Source: Spirometra erinaceieuropaei
Lineage: Eukaryota > Platyhelminthes > Cestoda > Diphyllobothriidea > Diphyllobothriidae
Direction: 5' to 3'
Assembly: GCA_902702965.1 (NCBI GenBank)
Contig: CACRXP010000612.1
Location: 203,149 to 267,148, forward strand
DNA length: 64,000 nt
Position 1 is the stretch's first letter. Each line of letters begins with the position of its first letter. Positions 58,557-64,000 of this stretch are shown in pieces. The position numbers and the translations under genes are program-made. Under the pieces are notes generated by a model that was given only the letters and a program-made list of their open reading frames with translations, had not been told where the DNA came from and ran no database searches.

Positions 58557-60350
58557 GGTCAGTCAGTCAGTGTATTTGAGGGAAATAGGCTTACCCCTTT
58601 GAACTCCCTATTTGTACATAAAAAATCGATAAATTAGCAGAATGTGAAGAAATTACAGCAGTAAGTGTATGCAGGCATTGATTCACATATGACACTGGTC
58701 TCATGGCTAAAAAGTCACATAGTCCGCTTGGTGCTGTAGCATATGCCTGTCAAGTCTACATTCAAATGTCGCCACAGATCGAGACATGACAACCGTCTCG
58801 GGCAGATTATTCCACGGTTCCACGACACGGTTGGAGAAGAAATATTTTCTCACATGCAATCTACCCTGAGGCACACGTAGCTTTAAGGGATGTCCCCGGA
58901 GGTTAGTTGTTGTGGCGAGTTGGAAAAATTCATCGCACCAAAGGGTGCAGTCCAAGCCACGCACGATACGGAAAGTTTGTATCAAGTCTCCGCGCAACTG
59001 CCTATAACTCAGAGGATAGAGATTAAGGTTAGTTAAGCGGATCTCGTATGGCAGTGCACTTTGACCTCTTACTAATTTTGTGGCTCGCCTCTGCACCTTT
59101 TCGAGCAGATCGTAATCCTGATGCGTCCACGGTCTCCAGGCCTGAATTGCATATTCGAGATGGGGCCTTATAAACGTACCGAAGACTTTGGTGAAGCAGT
59201 CTTCATCAAAAACTACGAATGCCCGCTTGATGGCATATAGCATTGAGGTTGCGGCCTTGGCCGCCTTACAACATTTCGTAGAAGGCTTAAGGCTGTCTGC
59301 AACCCAGACGCCGAGATCTTTCTGCGTTTTTGCTTCTCGAAGTGGTATTCCGTTCAGATGGTATTGCCGCGTTCTAGGGGTCTGATTTCCGAGGCGCAGT
59401 AGGGTACATTTGGTCTAATTGGTGGACAAGAGCCATCTGCGGGACCACTCGTCCAATCGACTAAGATTTTCTTGGAAGTTGGTCTCATTGGTAGCATTCT
59501 GGATAACTTTCCAGATTTTTATGTCCTCTGCAACCATGGCATTATCACAGTTCAACCCATCTACACAATCATTGATGAACAAGAGAAAGAGGATTGGTCC
59601 GAGCACCGAGCCTTGTGGGACTCCACTCTCTATGATTGTGCGCCTTGATTGCTGTCTTTCTACCCAGACAATTTGGGAACGGCCGACGAGGAAGTTCTCG
59701 ATCTATTTGAGAAGTTTGTTGCCGATGCCCATTATTCCCAACTTGTGCAGGAGACGTTGGTACGGGACACCGTCGAGCGCCACGTGCACAGTGTGTTTTG
59801 CGTCCAGTGCTCTTGTCCAACTTTGCATTGTATATAGCAAGTTCGTTACACATGATCTTCCCCTACGGAAACCATATTGTGCATTGGACAAGAGATTGTG
59901 ACTATCCAGATAAGTCATCAACTCCTTTTTGATGATTTTCTCCATCACTTTGTAGCAGATTGATGTCAGACTGACGGGTCTGTAGTTCGTTGCAAGAGCA
60001 CGACTACCGCTTTTGTAAAGGTGTGTAATGTGGGCCGTCTTCCAGTCTGTGGGAAGGATTCCAGCATCGAACGATTCCTGGCACAGAAAGCATAGCAGTT
60101 TAGCCAGTTCTCGGGCAAGCTCGAAAAGCAGCTTTGCTGGGATCTCGTCCGGACCGGGAGATTTGCATTCCCTCAAGCTTTTTATTTCTTCCAAAATCAT
60201 TGATTCTCGAAACACGATATCTTCGATAGTGGGATCTCCCTTGTAATCAACAATTCGAGCAGCAAATTGCTTGGCCGTCTTGAAGAGTCGCTGTATGAAA
60301 GCATTGAGTAAAAGGGCATAAGAAACATCGGCAGCAGAGGAGAACATTCA
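58557..60350 (-). mobile_element. CR1/Jockey-like LINE (5'-truncated), LINE-1
   Basis: Minus-strand non-LTR retrotransposon. It consists of the second half of ORF2, a 3' untranslated region of about 150 bp, and a short (TGAC)n tail. The tail reads CACTGACTGACTGACC on the minus strand (58557-58571), the kind of simple-repeat 3' end typical of CR1/L2-like elements. The 5' half, including the endonuclease, is lost at about 60350, as usual for LINE insertions. Confidence 0.85.
58707..60347 (-). pseudogene. LINE reverse transcriptase, two stops and motif A deletion
   Basis: One frame of 547 codons is interrupted only by TAG at 59703-59705 and TAG at 59415-59417. The order is: KSPGPDEIPAKLL (about residues 62-74), DWKTAHITHLYKSGS, NYRPVSLTSICYKVMEKII, and QYGFRRGRSCVTNLLYT. 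The motif A region follows as HTVHVALDGVPYQ. Motif B is SGVPQGSVLGPILFLLFIND. Motif C is MVAEDIKIW, then the C-terminal domain with YLDSHN-independent blocks such as RPHLEYAIQAW and VVEPWNNLPETV. Normally motif A has a catalytic Asp about ten residues before the A(F/L)D.VP block. Here those residues are missing. Motif C (normally FADD) reads VAED. Both changes remove activity. The first stop replaces a probable Trp. The frame is otherwise intact, so the copy is not very old. Confidence 0.88.
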
Positions 60351-60497
60351 GTGGACTTGCGTTGAAAGTAACCTATCTCTATTAAGCAAAGCAAGTAAAG
60401 TGATGGGAGAACGGTAAAAAATTAGGTGAAGAATGCGGGCGCCCATGAATAGCCAGAAAAAAGTCAAACTGTTTGGTGGGAATATAAACAACGAATG

Positions 60498-60937
60498 TTA
60501 TAAAGACGTTTCTGCACTTTTATGAAAAGGGTCACAATATGGGAGAAAATGAAATATTTGATGGCAAATTAACGCCAAGGTAACTGATAAAGATAATTCG
60601 TTGGACAGTATGTCTGAGAATTGAGGACTAGGAGAGGGTCGCGGTCGGAAAATACACTTGACAGATTTCTGATTATTCACTAGGAAACCATCTGTCTGCG
60701 ATGGTAAAGACCATTCTTCAGAGACTGTGAATGGGTCTTATTTTTGACCTAATTACAATCAACCATATCTTCCGCATACTTTGTAAACGGACAATAGTTT
60801 GGGAACCCTAGATCATCAGTGTTGAGGAGGAATATGTGAAAGGATAAAATGGAACCTTGAAGAACTTCACAGTCATTGTGAAGTGCCGTCGATTTCCGCT
60901 CGCCGAGTTGGACAAGTTGACTGCGGGAAGTAATGAA
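60498..60937 (-). pseudogene. Second LINE (LINE-2), 3' half of the RT
   Basis: On the minus strand: SRSQLVQLGERKS (just upstream of motif B), then CEVLQGSILSFHIFLLNTDDL (motif B; family GVPQGS.LSP.L..L...DL), then FTKYAEDMVDC (motif C; family KYADD). A frame change follows, then SVKCIFRPRPSPSPQFSDIL, which matches the post-catalytic 'KT.C..F.PRP....' segment. The sequence of this RT differs from LINE-1. The 5' half of the same RT lies beyond the long-TIR element, at 62507-63250. The KYADD to KYAED change, frameshifts and the insertion make it a dead copy. Confidence 0.72.
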
Positions 60938-62506
60938 CAATAATTTGGCTAACTCATGAAATGGCAATCGAAATTCCGAAATGGGTTTTCGTTTTGAAAT
61001 GATTGGTTAAACAGGGTTGCAAAAATACAATATTGTGCAGCACAATTCTATAATAATCCAGTTACCGTGCGATGCCATCTTTCGACTGAACTTCTTTCCG
61101 GTTGCATGCAAAAACGGCAATCCGTCAAAAGTGACCATTTAAGTACACGAATTGTTCTCATTGGCTTTCGATACCCTAAAAACCCAATTATATTTCATAG
61201 AAAACATGCATAAAAATGTTCATTCTTTTGCTCCTTTGGTAGAGCAGTACGTCTTCTTTCAATCTTATACTCAAAGAAAGGGTATAATTAGGTTTTTAAA
61301 AATTTTTCCAATTCCCGAATAATTTTGAACCCGCTGTACCGTCACACTTGGACTCAGGGTTTCTAAACTACAAGCCGTATATCTTTCGCGTACGGAAAAC
61401 CACACATTTCGCTATTTTACTAAAAGGGGACAGTATCAACTTTATAAAATTAGGCAGTGTATTTGACTTATATTGTTAACTTTAAAAGCCACATTGGTAA
61501 TAGCAGAGGCATGGTGATTTATGAACGGCTATTGCACTGTATTTAAAAGTCTCATAATTAGAAACTTTTTAAAAACCGAACCATCTCACTCCTTTGAGTA
61601 TGAGATTGGAAGAAGACGTAACTGTCTACTGAAAGAGCGAAAGAATAAATATTTGGCGCATGTTGTGCATGAAATATAATTGGACTTTTAGGGCCATCGA
61701 AAATCAATGAGAACAATTCGTTCTTATTAAGTAGTTCTTTATTACGGAGTGCGGTTGTTGCATGCAGCCGGAAGGAAGTTCATTCGAAAGCCGGCATCAC
61801 GAGGTAATTGAAATTTTATTGAATTTTGTTGCATGCTGACCAGTCTTGAATGAGGGACATAATTTGGTTTTAAAGACGTTTCTAATTGTGGGACTTTTAA
61901 ATACCGTGAAATGGCCGTTCTTTAATCGTCATGTCTCTACATTTACTAATGTGGCTTTTAAAGTTAACAATATAAATCAAATCCACTGCCTAATTGTATA
62001 AAGGCTATATTGTCCCCTTTTAGTACCGTAGATAGATGTGTGGTTTTCCGTACGCGGAAAACATACGGCTTGTAGTTTATAAACTCTGAATCCAAGTGTG
62101 ACGGTAGAGCGGGTTCAAAATTATTCGAGAATTGGAAAATTTTATAAAATCCAATTATATTTCTCCTTGGAGGAGGAAACTAAATAGAAGACGTTATTTT
62201 CTACCGAATGACCGAAAGAATAAATATTTGACTGCATGTTTTGCATGAAATATAATTGGACTTTTAGGAGCATCCAAAATCGGGGAGAAAAACACATGCT
62301 ACTTAATTAGTCATTTTTGCAAATTGTGGTTTTTGCATGCAGTCGTAAGGAACTTTTTTCAAAAGCCAGCATCCTAAGGCATTTGAATTTTAATAGAATT
62401 ATACTGCAAACTGATTCTTTTTACAACCGTACTTAATTAATCTTTTCGGAATGAAAACGCATTTCGGAATTTCATGCTGACATTTCATGAGTCAGCCCAC
62501 CTACTG
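60938..62506. mobile_element. Long-TIR element, copy G (1.57 kb, rearranged)
   Basis: The left end reads CAATAATTTGGCTAACTCATG and the right end, reverse-complemented, CAGTAGGTGGGCTGACTCATG. The flanks are AA and AC, not TA. It is longer than the other copies. After a full left arm, core and right arm (to about 61840), the core follows again in inverted orientation (61860-62170), and then another right arm. Core words such as ccgtatatctttcgcgtacggaaaaccaca recur inverted as tgtggttttccgtacgcggaaaacatacgg. It looks like two overlapping copies or a recombination product. It lies inside LINE-2. Confidence 0.82.
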
Positions 62507-63250
62507 ACAGCTCAAATTGCCAGCCGCATCCGAATGGATGTGATGTGGGACAGTATTGAAGTCGGAGAAGTAGTCAAAATAAGCACATGCCTACGTCCAG
62601 CAACACTTATCTAATTATCCTCGCATAAAGTCGACTACAAAAGCAGCAGCATTTCAGGTACTAAGCTTGGTCTTATATGCAAATTGTAAAGGATCAAAAA
62701 ACTGGAAAAGGATGACTTTATGATATCCAGGGCAGCTTGCTCGGCAAACTTCAGTAGTGTGTAAGAGTAGGCAATTGGATAAAGGAATTTAAGAACAGAA
62801 TTTGGGGGTCTTTAGGAAAAGGAGTGATTCTTTTTTATGCCGGACGTCAGGAATTTCGGACTTCATGAAAAGCATATTGGGAAGGTGCGTTAAAACAGGG
62901 GCAACCTGATAACGACAAGATTAGAGGGAAAAAGGTGAGACACCGTCCGGCCAGGTAGCTGTTGGCCCCCGAACAATTTTAAGGTAGACATGGATGGGGG
63001 GCACTTAGTAGAATTAAAATGTGTTCTGAAGGAGGATAGGCGTCATTGTGAATAAATGTAAAATCTTCAGTTAAAGAGTGCAGATCAACATCCCCATGCA
63101 CAAGTGTTTTACGATGGCCAGTGAGACGCCTAAGGTTCCTCCAAATTTTGGCAAAAATGATGAAAAAGTAGAGGTAGAGGTAAAAAGCTCACAAGCAGGC
63201 AGGTTGTTTAATCAGGCAAGCTCTTGTTTATTAGGTTTATAACGCCATTG
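62507..63250 (-). pseudogene. Second LINE (LINE-2), 5' half of the RT
   Basis: No long ORF remains, but several frames give RT pieces in the right order. From high to low coordinate they are: FFIIFAKIWRNLRRLTGH, TLVHGDVDLHSLTEDF; then PDGVSPFSL, SCRYQVAPVLTHL and SEIPDV (62870-62950), the region before RT motif 1 (family GPDG.S...L..C..Q.AP....L). Next is AYFDYFSDFNTVPHHI at 62537-62584, RT motif A (family .FDYSSAFNTVPH). Motif A then meets the end of the long-TIR element, and motif B resumes at 60937 downward. Several stops and frameshifts show it is older than LINE-1. Confidence 0.65.
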
Positions 63251-64000
63251 AAAATTCCACAGAGGCCTAACTTGAAGAGGAGTCCCTTTCCTGCGTCTTC
63301 AGAATTTTAGATGGACGGAAGTAATTATAGCCGGTCTTAAAATAGCAGTATCAAGAGGAGAGCAGAAATCAAAAACCTTTTAAAAAACATATTAGGCGTG
63401 TCCTTACACTCGACTGTTTAATGAACTCGAGGCTAGCTTAAAAAGAATAAGTTAAATGCAGACGAACATGTTGCTAACCTTGACCTTCTGTCAGGTTTGG
63501 TTAACAATGCACGTTCAGAGGTGAAAGAAATCTTTAGATGTCCCAATATCGTCCTCCAGCTAACGTCTCTGAGATTCCTTAGCAGTGTTTAAAAACATGC
63601 GGGTCGCGTGTGCGGTCGGCAAAATACGGTTCTTACTTTTTCACGAACACGTCGCATATTCATGTACTCCGGCAAGTGTGATCTGCTTATCCGTCGCATT
63701 TTGGATGCGCATATACAACTCCTCATTTATATTTAACTACGATTTATTGTAGAACGGTAACATTCAAATTGCCTAAAGGGCTAAAATTCACTTGTGCGGA
63801 AGACCACCTACCATTGGTAGGATGTGCTCGTTATTCGGTGGAAAAATGTTTTTGAATTAAGGAGAAGTGTGACTTGGCGTATATCGAGGGACAGGAAGTG
63901 CAACCATGTAGTCGCTGTTTCGGGTCATTACGTAGATGCGGCTTATCCGTATGTCTTCTGGGCAGTCCATTCAGCCGGTAGACTCTTGAAACATTGTTCC
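63251..64000. other. No gene recognised
   Basis: Possibly further 5' sequence of LINE-2 at its left edge. Beyond about 63300 I see no feature. Confidence 0.45.

Noticed and set aside
1..64000. CRISPR arrays, bacterial operons, rRNA genes
   Set aside because: No regularly spaced direct repeats, no gene-dense operon structure and no rRNA-like stretch were seen; the sequence is eukaryotic in character.

Overview
This window looks like repeat-rich intergenic or intronic DNA from a flatworm, most likely a tapeworm (a diphyllobothriidean such as Spirometra or Schistocephalus would fit). That assignment is inference. It rests on the mixture of degenerate Penelope-like elements (PLEs), CR1/RTE-like LINEs and Merlin DNA transposons, on AT-rich sequence, on a TTAGGG-like tract, and on the lack of any bacterial operon signal. 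I found no intact host protein gene. Nearly all of the recognisable coding sequence is broken transposon sequence, and the remaining short reading frames look like chance ORFs.

Layout: 1-10.6 kb is mostly featureless, with a fossil PLE 3' end (1.3 kb), a degenerate TTAGGG tract (3.3 kb) and a 5'-truncated PLE (4.5-5.4 kb). At 10.6-11.5 kb is the first of a dispersed family of roughly 1-kb elements with very long terminal inverted repeats (TIRs). At 17.7-18.3 kb two tRNA-like genes alternate with a 150-bp sequence whose second copy is inverted. Further long-TIR elements lie at 22.9, 30.3, 35.9, 47.6, 52.5, 54.4 and 60.9 kb. PLE relics of two more lineages lie at 31.3-33.6 kb and 48.6-50.2 kb; the latter form a 600-bp-arm head-to-head palindrome. 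A 788-bp Merlin element with TIRs and a near-perfect 8-bp target duplication is at 40.5-41.3 kb. A 414-bp MITE with a perfect 8-bp target duplication is at 50.6 kb.

The right end (56.7-63.3 kb) is a nest of retroelements on the minus strand. It holds a PLE lacking the RT catalytic box, a LINE with two stop codons and a deleted catalytic motif, and a second LINE split by a long-TIR element inserted between RT motifs A and B.

Three points merit most attention. One is the tRNA-like/inverted-repeat composite. The second is a hammerhead-like stem-loop (CUGANGA-like, hairpin, GAAAC-like) at the 3' end of all three PLE lineages. The third is the long-TIR family, whose best copies are flanked by TA, which suggests non-autonomous Tc1/mariner-type elements able to fold into hairpins of about 390 bp.
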